From: Amycolatopsis vancoresmycina
Lineage (GTDB): Bacteria > Actinomycetota > Actinomycetes > Mycobacteriales > Pseudonocardiaceae
Length of the DNA stretch: 64,000 bases
Assembly (NCBI RefSeq): GCF_000716785.1
Contig: NZ_JNYY01000002.1
Coordinates: 124,001-188,000 of the forward strand
Reading direction: 5' to 3'
Shown: in pieces, positions 49,591-56,360 of the stretch
Numbering within the stretch: the stretch's first letter is position 1
How the letters are laid out: every line of letters begins with the position of its first letter
Notes under the pieces: model-generated
Seen by the model: only the letters and a program-made list of their open reading frames with translations
Databases searched by the model: none
Told to the model about the DNA's origin: nothing
Position numbers and translations under genes: made by a program

Positions 49591-50472
49591 TCAGCGCAGG
49601 GTGAGCTGACGGCCGATGAGGCCGTCCCGCGCCCGCCGCTCGGTCGCGTTCAGCGGCTCGTCGTCGAGCGACTTCAGGGCCGTCTCGAGCCGGGCGCCGA
49701 GAGCGTCCTTGGCTTCGGCCCACTCGCGGGCGTGGGCTTCGGGATCGAGGTCCCAGACCGGGACGAGCAGGCCGTGCGCCCGGAACGAACCCGCGTACCG
49801 CGAGCCCTCGCCGAGGCCGAGCTCACCGGCCGCGGACAGCCGGGCGAGCGCCTGGAGCAGCAGGTTCTCCGGCTCCGGCCGGACCCAGCGCAGGTGCGCC
49901 TTCTCGCCGGCGAGCACCCAGTAGGCGCCCGCGCCGAGCCGTTCGGTGGGCATGATGGCGGCGTTCGCGCGTTCGAGGGAAACGGCGACGTCACCGGTGG
50001 CGTCCGCGTCCTCCGGCAGCCACCAGCCGAAGTCCTGGTGCAGCGTGACGTCGAGTTCGGCGCCGGGGGTCAGCAGGTCCTGGAGCCGCGCGTGCTCGTC
50101 CGCGGCAGGCGGGGTGGTCGTGTCCGGCACGCCGAGGACGTCGCCTTCCTTGGCGTCCAGCAGCCACTTCAGCGACCGGCCGAGGTCACGGCTGATGTCG
50201 GAGGAGCGGGTCTGCACCTGCAGGCCGAGGTAGCGCCGCCCGTCCGAGCGGACGAACGCGGCCGCCGCCATCGGCAGCACGGTCCCGAGGGTGACTTCGC
50301 CGCCGTCGGCGAGGGTGAGCTCGGCCGTCGCGGACGGCACGAACTCGCGCAGCGCGATGAGCTCGGGCTCCGCCACCAGCCCTTCGAACGGCTGGCCGAC
50401 GAAGACGTCGCGCACCTTCGGCTTGCGGTCCGACGCCTGCTTGGGACCCTTCTTGCGCGCGCCCTTGCCCAC
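49591..50472 (-). CDS. DUF5926 family protein
   Basis: A 293-residue actinobacterial conserved protein. The basic N-terminus GKGARKKGPKQASDRKPKV is followed by a soluble acidic body with a Trp-rich patch (HQDFGWWLPEDAD) and the C-terminal segment NATERRARDGLIGRQL. Function unknown. GTG at 50472 with GGAGG upstream is the natural start. Divergent from the P450 gene, 53 bases between starts. Confidence 0.75.
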   Translation of the reverse strand: MGKGARKKGPKQASDRKPKVRDVFVGQPFEGLVAEPELIALREFVPSATAELTLADGGEVTLGTVLPMAAAAFVRSDGRRYLGLQVQTRSSDISRDLGRSLKWLLDAKEGDVLGVPDTTTPPAADEHARLQDLLTPGAELDVTLHQDFGWWLPEDADATGDVAVSLERANAAIMPTERLGAGAYWVLAGEKAHLRWVRPEPENLLLQALARLSAAGELGLGEGSRYAGSFRAHGLLVPVWDLDPEAHAREWAEAKDALGARLETALKSLDDEPLNATERRARDGLIGRQLTLR

Positions 50473-50513
50473 TGCTGCCTCCTCTGGCTCGGCTTCAGAC
50501 GCTATCGAAGGGT

Positions 50514-50519
50514 TAGTCT
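50514..50519 (+). promoter_or_regulatory. -10 element TAGTCT, leaderless P450 start
   Basis: TAGTCT ends six bases before GTG 50526; no ribosome site. Lies in the 53-base divergent gap shared with the DUF5926 gene. Confidence 0.5.
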
Positions 50520-50525
50520 CGCGAC

Positions 50526-51692
50526 GTGTTCGACCCCCGCGATCCTGTGTTCCTGGAAGACCCGTACCCGGCGTTCGCCGCGCTGCGTTCCGAAGGCGAA
50601 GTCCATTTCCACGAAGGGCTGGGCATCGCCATCGCGGTGTCACACGCCGCGTCGTCGGCGGTGCTGCGCCACCGCGGCCTCGGCCGGATCTGGCAGGACG
50701 CCCAGCCGCTCGAGCGGTTCGCCTCGTTCAACCTGCTGCACCGCAACTCGCTCCTGGAGAACGAGCCACCGGCCCACACGCGCCTCAGGCGCCTGATCGC
50801 GGGCGCGTTCGGCCGCGGCCACGTCCAGCGGCTGCGCCCGATGGTCGCCGCCCTGGCTGCCGACATGGTCGACAACCTGGCGGCCGCCATCGCCGCGGAC
50901 GGCAGCGCCGACCTCCTCGAGCATCTCGCCCAGCCGCTGCCGGTCGCGGTGATCGCCGAGCTGCTGGGCGTCCCGGGCACGGACGGTCCGCGCATGGTCG
51001 AGCTGTCCAACGCGATCGTGAAGATGTACGAGTACGGCCTCCCGCCGGAGGGACGAGACGCGGCCGAGCGGGCCGCGGCCGAGTTCGTCTCGTACGTCCG
51101 CTCGGTGGCTTCGGCCCGCGCGGACGCGTTGGGCGACGACATCATCAGCGACCTGCTACGCAGCGAGCTGACGCCGGACGAGCTGGTGGCCACCGCGGTG
51201 TTGCTGCTGATGGCCGGCCACGAGGCGACGGTCAACGTGCTCGGCAACGGCATCACGGCGTTGCTCACGCACCGGGACCAGTGGGAGCGGCTGCTGGCCT
51301 CACCTGCCCTTCTGGATTCGTGTGTCGAGGAGCTGATCCGGTTCGACGCGCCCCTGCAGCTGTTCGAGCGGACGGCGACCGAGGACGTGTCGATAGGTGG
51401 ACATGTGGTTTCCAGCGGCCAGAAGATCGGCGCGTTGCTGGGAGCCGCGGCCCGTGACCCGGAGGTATTCGACGAACCGGACCGCCTGGACATCGGCCGG
51501 ACGCCCAATGCCCATTTGGGCTTCGGCCTGGGGATTCACTACTGCGTGGGTGCTCCTCTCGCTCGGGTGGAGATCGCCGCTGCGCTGAGCGCGTTGGCGG
51601 AGAAGCTGCCGGGGCTGCGCCTGGCGGAGGCTCCGCGGCGGCGGCCGGAGTTCGTGATCCGCGGGTTGCGGGAGCTTCGGATCACCGTTTGA
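50526..51692 (+). CDS. Cytochrome P450
   Basis: A 388-residue bacterial-type P450 monooxygenase. The haem ligand Cys340 lies in FGLGIHYCVGAPLAR, the I-helix oxygen motif AGHEAT at 230-235, and the ExxR motif at 269-272. The class is CYP105/107-like by general appearance, but the subfamily is not assigned. GTG at 50526 follows TAGTCT by six bases. No ferredoxin or reductase gene is adjacent, and no biosynthetic cluster is visible. Followed by a 21-bp tandem repeat. Confidence 0.9.
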   Translation: MFDPRDPVFLEDPYPAFAALRSEGEVHFHEGLGIAIAVSHAASSAVLRHRGLGRIWQDAQPLERFASFNLLHRNSLLENEPPAHTRLRRLIAGAFGRGHVQRLRPMVAALAADMVDNLAAAIAADGSADLLEHLAQPLPVAVIAELLGVPGTDGPRMVELSNAIVKMYEYGLPPEGRDAAERAAAEFVSYVRSVASARADALGDDIISDLLRSELTPDELVATAVLLLMAGHEATVNVLGNGITALLTHRDQWERLLASPALLDSCVEELIRFDAPLQLFERTATEDVSIGGHVVSSGQKIGALLGAAARDPEVFDEPDRLDIGRTPNAHLGFGLGIHYCVGAPLARVEIAAALSALAEKLPGLRLAEAPRRRPEFVIRGLRELRITV

Positions 51693-51788
51693 TGGGGCCG
51701 CGACCCCGTGCCCGACTTGCCCACGAGGCCGCGGTTCAACGCCGGCGTGGAGAGCTCGAGGTCGGGGTCTGACGGCGGCCGCGGCCGG

Positions 51789-51844
51789 ATCTCGCGTGAT
51801 TGAAGGCGGATCTCGCGTGATTGGGAGGGCATCTCGCGTGATTG
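51789..51844. repeat. 21-bp tandem repeats ATCTCGCGTGATTG
   Basis: Three exact copies of ATCTCGCGTGATTG at 51789, 51810 and 51831, period exactly 21, then a partial ATCACG at 51852. They occupy the gap between the convergent P450 and mca genes. Could bind a dimeric regulator at two-turn spacing or act as a boundary. The rest of 51693-51861 holds nothing recognisable. Confidence 0.75.
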
Positions 51845-51861
51845 GAGGGGCATCACGAGGG

Positions 51862-52704
51862 TCATGGGGTTACTCCGGTGAAGAGGTCGTCTTCGGTTTG
51901 GGGGCCTGGGGTGGGGTGGGCCAGGTGGTAGTCCTCGTAGGGCCAGGTCTGGCGCTCGATTTCGCGTGAGTGGGCGAAAAACGGGTGGGCCGGGTCCACT
52001 TGGGTTCGGTGGGCCAGGAGGGCTCGGTCTCGGGTGGCGAAGTACGACTCGCAGCGGATTCGGGTGGTGACCGGGAGCTTGTCGGGTGGGAGCTCGTTCA
52101 GGACTTCGGCCATCGCCGACTCCTGGCCAGCCGCCACCGTTGCTTCGTGCAGGGCCTCGAACCAGGCGCGGCTCAGGACCGCCTGGTAGTAGAGCTTTTG
52201 GGGGCGCCATGGTGAGCCGGTGCCCGGGTAGCGCGCCGGGTCGGGGGCGGCTGCGAAGGCTTCGACTGTCACCTCGTGGGTGCGGATGTGGTCCGGGTGG
52301 GGGTAGCCGCCCGTTTCGTCGTACGTGATCACCACGTGGGGGCGGAACTCGCGGATCAGGGCCACCAGCGGGGCCGCCGCCTCCGGTAGCGGGAGGGCGG
52401 CGAAACTACCGTCGGGCACCGGCTCGCCGTCGGCGGGGAGGCCGGAGTCGACCAGGCCGAGGAACCGCTGGCGGACGCCCAGGATCGCGGCGGCCTCGGC
52501 CATCTCGCGGCGGCGGATCGCCGGTAGGTCCGCCCACGTCTCTTCCGTGTCCAGGGCCGGGTTCAGGATGTCGCCGCGTTCGCCGCCGGTGCAGGTGGCG
52601 ACCAGGACGTCGACGCCTTCGGCCGCGTAGCGCGCCAGGGTGGCCGCGCCTTTGCTGGATTCGTCGTCCGGGTGGGCGTGGACGCTTAGGAGGCGGAGAG
52701 TCAT
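51862..52704 (-). CDS. mca: Mycothiol S-conjugate amidase
   Basis: A 280-residue zinc amidase that cleaves mycothiol-toxin conjugates to mercapturic acids and GlcN-Ins. Zinc ligands: H11 and D14 in HAHPDDE, H139 in YPHPDH. K18 in DESSKGAAT is the Lys typical of Mca rather than MshB. The C-terminal EDDLFTGV matches mycobacterial Mca. ATG at 52704 overlaps the upstream mini-ORF stop as ATGA. Third functional gene of the TetR-controlled exporter cassette. Probably a paralogue of a housekeeping mca elsewhere. Confidence 0.9.
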   Translation of the reverse strand: MTLRLLSVHAHPDDESSKGAATLARYAAEGVDVLVATCTGGERGDILNPALDTEETWADLPAIRRREMAEAAAILGVRQRFLGLVDSGLPADGEPVPDGSFAALPLPEAAAPLVALIREFRPHVVITYDETGGYPHPDHIRTHEVTVEAFAAAPDPARYPGTGSPWRPQKLYYQAVLSRAWFEALHEATVAAGQESAMAEVLNELPPDKLPVTTRIRCESYFATRDRALLAHRTQVDPAHPFFAHSREIERQTWPYEDYHLAHPTPGPQTEDDLFTGVTP

Positions 52705-52793
52705 TGGGGGCCTTTCGAGAGAAGAAATGGGTGGCGCGGATTGCCGGGACCGCTCCGGCGAACCGGCGCCGCGAACGGCAGGCGGAGCGTCAT
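52701..52793 (-). CDS. Mini-ORF 2 (30 residues) from junction duplication
   Basis: Encodes 30 residues beginning MTLRLPFAAP and ending LLSKGPQ. ATG overlaps the stop of mini-ORF 1 and its own TGA overlaps the mca ATG (ATGA), both four-base overlaps. Its N-terminus copies that of mca and its C-terminus copies the MFS tail, so it arose by tandem duplication of the junction. A functional peptide is unlikely, but it could pass ribosomes from the exporter to mca. Confidence 0.55.
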   Translation of the reverse strand: MTLRLPFAAPVRRSGPGNPRHPFLLSKGPQ

Positions 52794-52894
52794 CGGGGGC
52801 CTCTCGCGGGAAGAAGCGGGCGGCCGGGGTTGCCAGGACCACTCCGGCGAACCGGCACCGGCGCCGACACCGCGGACGGCAGGCGGAGGGTCAT
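52790..52894 (-). CDS. Mini-ORF 1 (34 residues) from junction duplication
   Basis: Encodes 34 residues beginning MTLRLPSAVS and ending LLPARGPR. ATG at 52894 overlaps the MFS stop; its TGA overlaps the mini-ORF 2 start. Four residues longer than mini-ORF 2 because of a 12-base difference. Each copy keeps a GAAAGG or GAGAGG ribosome site before its ATG. Confidence 0.55.
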   Translation of the reverse strand: MTLRLPSAVSAPVPVRRSGPGNPGRPLLPARGPR

Positions 52895-54240
52895 TGGGGG
52901 CCTTTCGAGGGGAAGCAGAGTGCGGGGATCAGGGTCAGGGCCGACAGGGCCAGCGCCCACGTGAACGTGGTGCCGAACGCTGCCGGTGGGGACGTGGCGG
53001 TGGTGAGGTGGTCGTGGAGGATTGCCGCTAGGAGGGCCGTGCCCAGTGAGCCGCCGATGCGGTTGACCACGTTGAACGCGCTTGCTGCCCGGGGGATCCG
53101 GGATCGCTCCAGCGAGCCGTACAGCGTTGTCATGCCCGGGGCCGTTGCTGCGCCCAGGCCGGCGCCGCGGATCAGCAGGGACAGGGTCAGCATCAGCCCG
53201 CTGGGGGCCGAGCCGAGCTGGGTGAAGGCGATTGTGCCCAGCAGGGACAGGCCGATGCCCGCCAGCATCGTCCGGCGGGGGCCGAACCGGGCCAGCAGTG
53301 GGCCGCTCGCCAGCAGGACCGCTGCCGAGCCGAGAGCCTGGGGTGCGAGCAGCAGGCCGGCCTGCCATGCGCTCGCGTGCTCGATCTGCTGGTAGTACAG
53401 CGGGAGCAGCAGCATCGAGCTGTACAGGGACGCCCCGAGCAGGAACGTGCTCGCGCTCGCCACCGCGAACCCCTGGTTCCGGAACAGCTTCAGGTCGAGC
53501 ACCGGCGCAGCGGTCCGAGAGGCGTGGACGCCGTACGCCAGCAGCAGCAACGCTCCGGCGATCCACGCCACGGCCACCCCCTCGGCCAAGCCGTAGACGA
53601 ACACCCCGAGCCCGGGCGAAAGCAACGCGATCCCCCGGACGTCCAAAGGCGCCTGCGTGCCTTCCGGCGAAGGCGCCGGGAGCAGGCGGCGGGCGAAGAG
53701 GAACGTCGCCACGCCCAGCGGGACGATCCCGAAGAACATCCAGCGCCACCCGAGGTCCGCCACCAGAGCGCCGCCGAGCATCGGGCCGAGCACCGGGGCA
53801 ACCGTCGCCGGCAGGGTGATCACCCCGATCATCCGGCCCAGCGCCGGCCCTGCCGCCTGGGCGAACACCGCCTGCCCGACCGGCTGCATCAGCCCGCCGC
53901 CCAGTCCGTGCAGCACGCGGAACGCGATCAACGCCGGCGCCGACCACGCGAAGCCGCACAGCAGCGTGCCCGCGGTGAAGATCGCCACCGCCGTCAGCCA
54001 CACCGCGCGGCCGCCGAACCGGTCGGTCAGCCAGCCCGACAGCGGGATGGCCGCCGAAGCCGCCAGCAGGTACGCGCTCGCCACCCACTGCACCGTGGTC
54101 AGCGGGCTCTCCAGGTCGTGGGCGATCGAGTCGATCCCCACGGTCACGATCGTCGCGTCGAGGATCGACAGCACCGCTCCCATGATCAGGACGCCGCCGA
54201 GCCGCCACAGCGCCGCGTCCGGCCGGACTGCCGTTGTCAT
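52891..54240 (-). CDS. DHA2-type MFS drug exporter
   Basis: A 449-residue drug/proton antiporter with the DHA2 pattern of about 14 spans: ILDATIVTVGIDSIAHDLESP in span 1, WVASAYLLAASAAIPLSGWLTDRFG motif A region, and RVLHGLGGGLMQPVGQAVF motif C-type segment. ATG at 54240 with GGGGGTGG upstream; a GTG two codons earlier is equally possible. It opens the leftward exporter/mca unit and lies opposite tetR. The 94-base divergent gap holds three palindromic operator-like sites. Substrate unknown. Confidence 0.85.
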   Translation of the reverse strand: MTTAVRPDAALWRLGGVLIMGAVLSILDATIVTVGIDSIAHDLESPLTTVQWVASAYLLAASAAIPLSGWLTDRFGGRAVWLTAVAIFTAGTLLCGFAWSAPALIAFRVLHGLGGGLMQPVGQAVFAQAAGPALGRMIGVITLPATVAPVLGPMLGGALVADLGWRWMFFGIVPLGVATFLFARRLLPAPSPEGTQAPLDVRGIALLSPGLGVFVYGLAEGVAVAWIAGALLLLAYGVHASRTAAPVLDLKLFRNQGFAVASASTFLLGASLYSSMLLLPLYYQQIEHASAWQAGLLLAPQALGSAAVLLASGPLLARFGPRRTMLAGIGLSLLGTIAFTQLGSAPSGLMLTLSLLIRGAGLGAATAPGMTTLYGSLERSRIPRAASAFNVVNRIGGSLGTALLAAILHDHLTTATSPPAAFGTTFTWALALSALTLIPALCFPSKGPQ

Positions 54241-54257
54241 GCCCACCCCCGTTGATT

Positions 54258-54320
54258 AGGTCGGACCTCAGATTAGGTCCGACCCACTGATTGGGTCAAG
54301 CACAATCTTGGGTCCGACCC
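54258..54320. promoter_or_regulatory. Three TetR-type operator-like palindromes
   Basis: AGGTCGGACCT (54258-54268), AGGTCCGACCC (54275-54285) and GGGTCCGACCC (54310-54320). Two are perfect 5-1-5 palindromes, the middle one has one mismatch. Centres are 17 and 35 bases apart. Lie between divergent MFS and tetR starts. Confidence 0.6.
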
Positions 54321-54322
54321 AG

Positions 54323-54328
54323 TAGAGT
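54323..54328 (+). promoter_or_regulatory. -10 element TAGAGT of tetR, leaderless
   Basis: TAGAGT ends six bases before ATG 54335 and two bases after the third operator-like site, so a bound repressor would cover it. Confidence 0.5.
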
Positions 54329-54334
54329 GACGCC

Positions 54335-54925
54335 ATGAGCGAGGGACTCAGGGCCCAGAAGAAGCACGAGACGAGGAAAACCATCTCCGACGTGGCCACC
54401 CGGTTGTTCATCCGGAACGGCTTCGAGGACGTGACGATCGCGGACATCGCCGCCGAGGCGCGGGTCGCCAAGATGACCGTGACGAACCACTTCCCGCGCA
54501 AGGAGGACCTGGTCTTCGACATCCGCGCCGACTTCGCGGCCTGGCCCGCCGCCCTGATCCGCGACAGCGCCTTCCACGACACGCGCGAGCTCTACTTCGA
54601 GGCCCTCGGCGCCGAACACGCGCTGGTCGGCTTCTCCGGCCCCGGGTTCGTGCGCATGATCAAGGAAAGCCCGGTCCTGACGAACGCGCTGCACGAAATG
54701 CACCGCGAGCGCGAAGCGGTGCTCACCGACCTGCTGGTCCGCCGTCACCCCGCCGAGGACGTCACCCCGGTGCTCGCCGCCGCGCACCTGGCCACGGTCC
54801 TGCGGATCCTCTTCCAGGAGGTCTTCGACCGGACCCTCGAGAACGAAACGGCCGTCGTCGACCAGCTCTGGCCCATCGCGGAACGAGCCTTCGACCAGCT
54901 CGAACCGGCTTTCGGCGGCTACTAG
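54335..54925 (+). CDS. TetR-family regulator
   Basis: A 196-residue TetR repressor. DNA-binding helices at about residues 14-58 include TIADIAAEARVAKMTVTNHF, followed by a helical effector domain. ATG follows the TAGAGT element by six bases. Divergent from the exporter/mca unit, with operators between, so it is the likely local repressor and self-regulator. Its stop shares CTAG with the convergent DUF4328 gene at 54922-54925. Effector unknown. Confidence 0.85.
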   Translation: MSEGLRAQKKHETRKTISDVATRLFIRNGFEDVTIADIAAEARVAKMTVTNHFPRKEDLVFDIRADFAAWPAALIRDSAFHDTRELYFEALGAEHALVGFSGPGFVRMIKESPVLTNALHEMHREREAVLTDLLVRRHPAEDVTPVLAAAHLATVLRILFQEVFDRTLENETAVVDQLWPIAERAFDQLEPAFGGY

Positions 54926-55959
54926 CGCGCGGCGCCGGCCGGCCGCGCAGTCCGCAGCTCCGGCTCAGGCGCGCCCTGGACCTTCAGCACGCGCATCTCG
55001 CGCACGTCCAGGGCGTCCGAGGGCGCCAGCAGCGCCGAGAACCGCCGGACGACCAGGGCCGTCATCACCGCCAGCGCGACCGCGGACAGGTCGGTCAGCG
55101 CGACCAGGACGACGCTGTCGGCCATCGACTGCACGTCGTCGCGGAAGCGCCAGGCGATCGACACGCCGAGCAGGATCCAGTTCAGCAGCCAGGTGCCCCA
55201 CCACACGAGGACCCGGCGCGACGGCTTCGGCCGGGCGTCACGCGAGCGGCCCAGCACGGCGTGCTCGAGTTCGCCGACTACCGAAAGCGCCATCGGCAGG
55301 TTCGCCACCGGCACGAGCACGCCGACCAGCACCTGCCACAGCGGCCGCGGCGGGTCGTCGCCCGACACGTCCGCCGCCGCCCGGCGGGCGACCAGCAGCC
55401 ACCAGAGCGACAACGCGGCGGGCAGCAGCGCGAGGATCGAGGCCAGCAGCCCCGCGGCGAGCACGAACCCGTCGGAGAACGCCACCACCGAGCGGGACAG
55501 CGCGGACTCGCGGCCCTCGGCGAGCAGCACGTACCGCCAGATCTCCGCGCCGGCCGCGACCGCGCAGAGCACCGCGAACGCGAACAGGACGACGACCAGG
55601 CTGCGGCTGAGCACCGGCACCCGGTCGATCGGGCGGATCTCGTCGGACGCCGTGCCGGGCACCGTCGTCGGGCGGCGCCAGACCAGGTGCGGGAATCCCC
55701 AGCGCGGCGGGACCGGGTACGACGGCGGGCCGAGGTACGGCTCGGGCACCACCACGCGGCGGCGCGGCCACGCGCCGGGCGGCGGGGTCGCCACCCAGCG
55801 CAGCTTCGGCCGGTGCACCGGACGGCGGTGGTACGGGTACGGCTCCGGCTGGGCAGCCAGCGTCCGGCCCTGCAGCTGCTGGGCGGTCGGCGGCGGCGCC
55901 GGGCGCGGCCAGTACCCGGGCGGGTACGGCCGGCCCTGCGGAGGCTGCCCCGGGTGCAA
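54922..55959 (-). CDS. DUF4328 family membrane protein
   Basis: A 345-residue protein. The N-terminal third (1-130) is Pro/Arg/Tyr-rich (HPGQPPQGRPYPPGYWPRP), and the rest has about six spans of the DUF4328 type, with WLLNWILLGVSIAWRF and RRAAADVSGDDPPRPLW. Function unknown. TTG start at 55959 lies two bases after the rhodanese stop (55962), so it is translated from the same transcript. Confidence 0.75.
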   Translation of the reverse strand: MHPGQPPQGRPYPPGYWPRPAPPPTAQQLQGRTLAAQPEPYPYHRRPVHRPKLRWVATPPPGAWPRRRVVVPEPYLGPPSYPVPPRWGFPHLVWRRPTTVPGTASDEIRPIDRVPVLSRSLVVVLFAFAVLCAVAAGAEIWRYVLLAEGRESALSRSVVAFSDGFVLAAGLLASILALLPAALSLWWLLVARRAAADVSGDDPPRPLWQVLVGVLVPVANLPMALSVVGELEHAVLGRSRDARPKPSRRVLVWWGTWLLNWILLGVSIAWRFRDDVQSMADSVVLVALTDLSAVALAVMTALVVRRFSALLAPSDALDVREMRVLKVQGAPEPELRTARPAGAAR

Positions 55960-55961
55960 CG

Positions 55962-56321
55962 CTAGATCACTTCGGGTTCGATGCCGGGGTGCTCGCCGAC
56001 CATCGGACGGCCTTCGCGCTGCCACGCGCCCATGCCGCCGGCGACGTTCACCGCGTCCCAGCCGCTCTGGTTGAGCCACGCGGCCGCCCGCGCGGACCGG
56101 CCGCCGCTGCGGCAGATCACGTGGATCGGCTGGTCGTCGGGCAGATCGGACAGTTCGCCGACGCGCGCGGGCAGCTCCCCCATCGGGATGTGCACCGCGC
56201 CGGGCGCGTGCCCGGCGGCCCACTCGTCGTCTTCGCGGACGTCGAGCAGCACGAGGCCGTCCTTGGGCAGGTCGCGGACCTCGGCGGTCGGCAGTTCAGC
56301 AGGGCTCACCACGATCTCCAT
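55962..56321 (-). CDS. Rhodanese-like sulfur-transfer protein
   Basis: A 119-residue single rhodanese domain. The active-site Cys is in VICRSGGRSARAA (about residue 68) and the preceding conserved segment is LLDVREDDEWAAGHAPGA. It would move sulfane sulfur or serve as a phosphatase-like sensor. ATG at 56321. Followed by the DUF4328 gene two bases on; upstream gene (symporter) ends 39 bases before. Confidence 0.85.
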   Translation of the reverse strand: MEIVVSPAELPTAEVRDLPKDGLVLLDVREDDEWAAGHAPGAVHIPMGELPARVGELSDLPDDQPIHVICRSGGRSARAAAWLNQSGWDAVNVAGGMGAWQREGRPMVGEHPGIEPEVI

Positions 56322-56360
56322 GCTGCCATGCGGGCGCGTTGCCCGCGCGTGAGGTGGACG

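Larger units (their letters stand above)
52692..52920. repeat. Tandemly repeated stop/start junction (89- and 101-bp units plus partial)
   Basis: Unit 1 at 52692-52780, unit 2 at 52781-52881, partial unit 3 at 52882-about 52920. Each contains the minus-strand junction that ends one ORF in GPQ/GPR and starts the next with MTLRL. Units differ by 12 bases, so reading frame is preserved. Confidence 0.85.

Noticed and set aside
51789..51865. CRISPR array
   Set aside because: Units are only 21 bp with no distinct spacers and no cas genes nearby.
50526..54925. Secondary-metabolite cluster around the P450 and exporter
   Set aside because: No synthase, carrier protein or tailoring set is present; the P450 and exporter are separated by a convergent gap.
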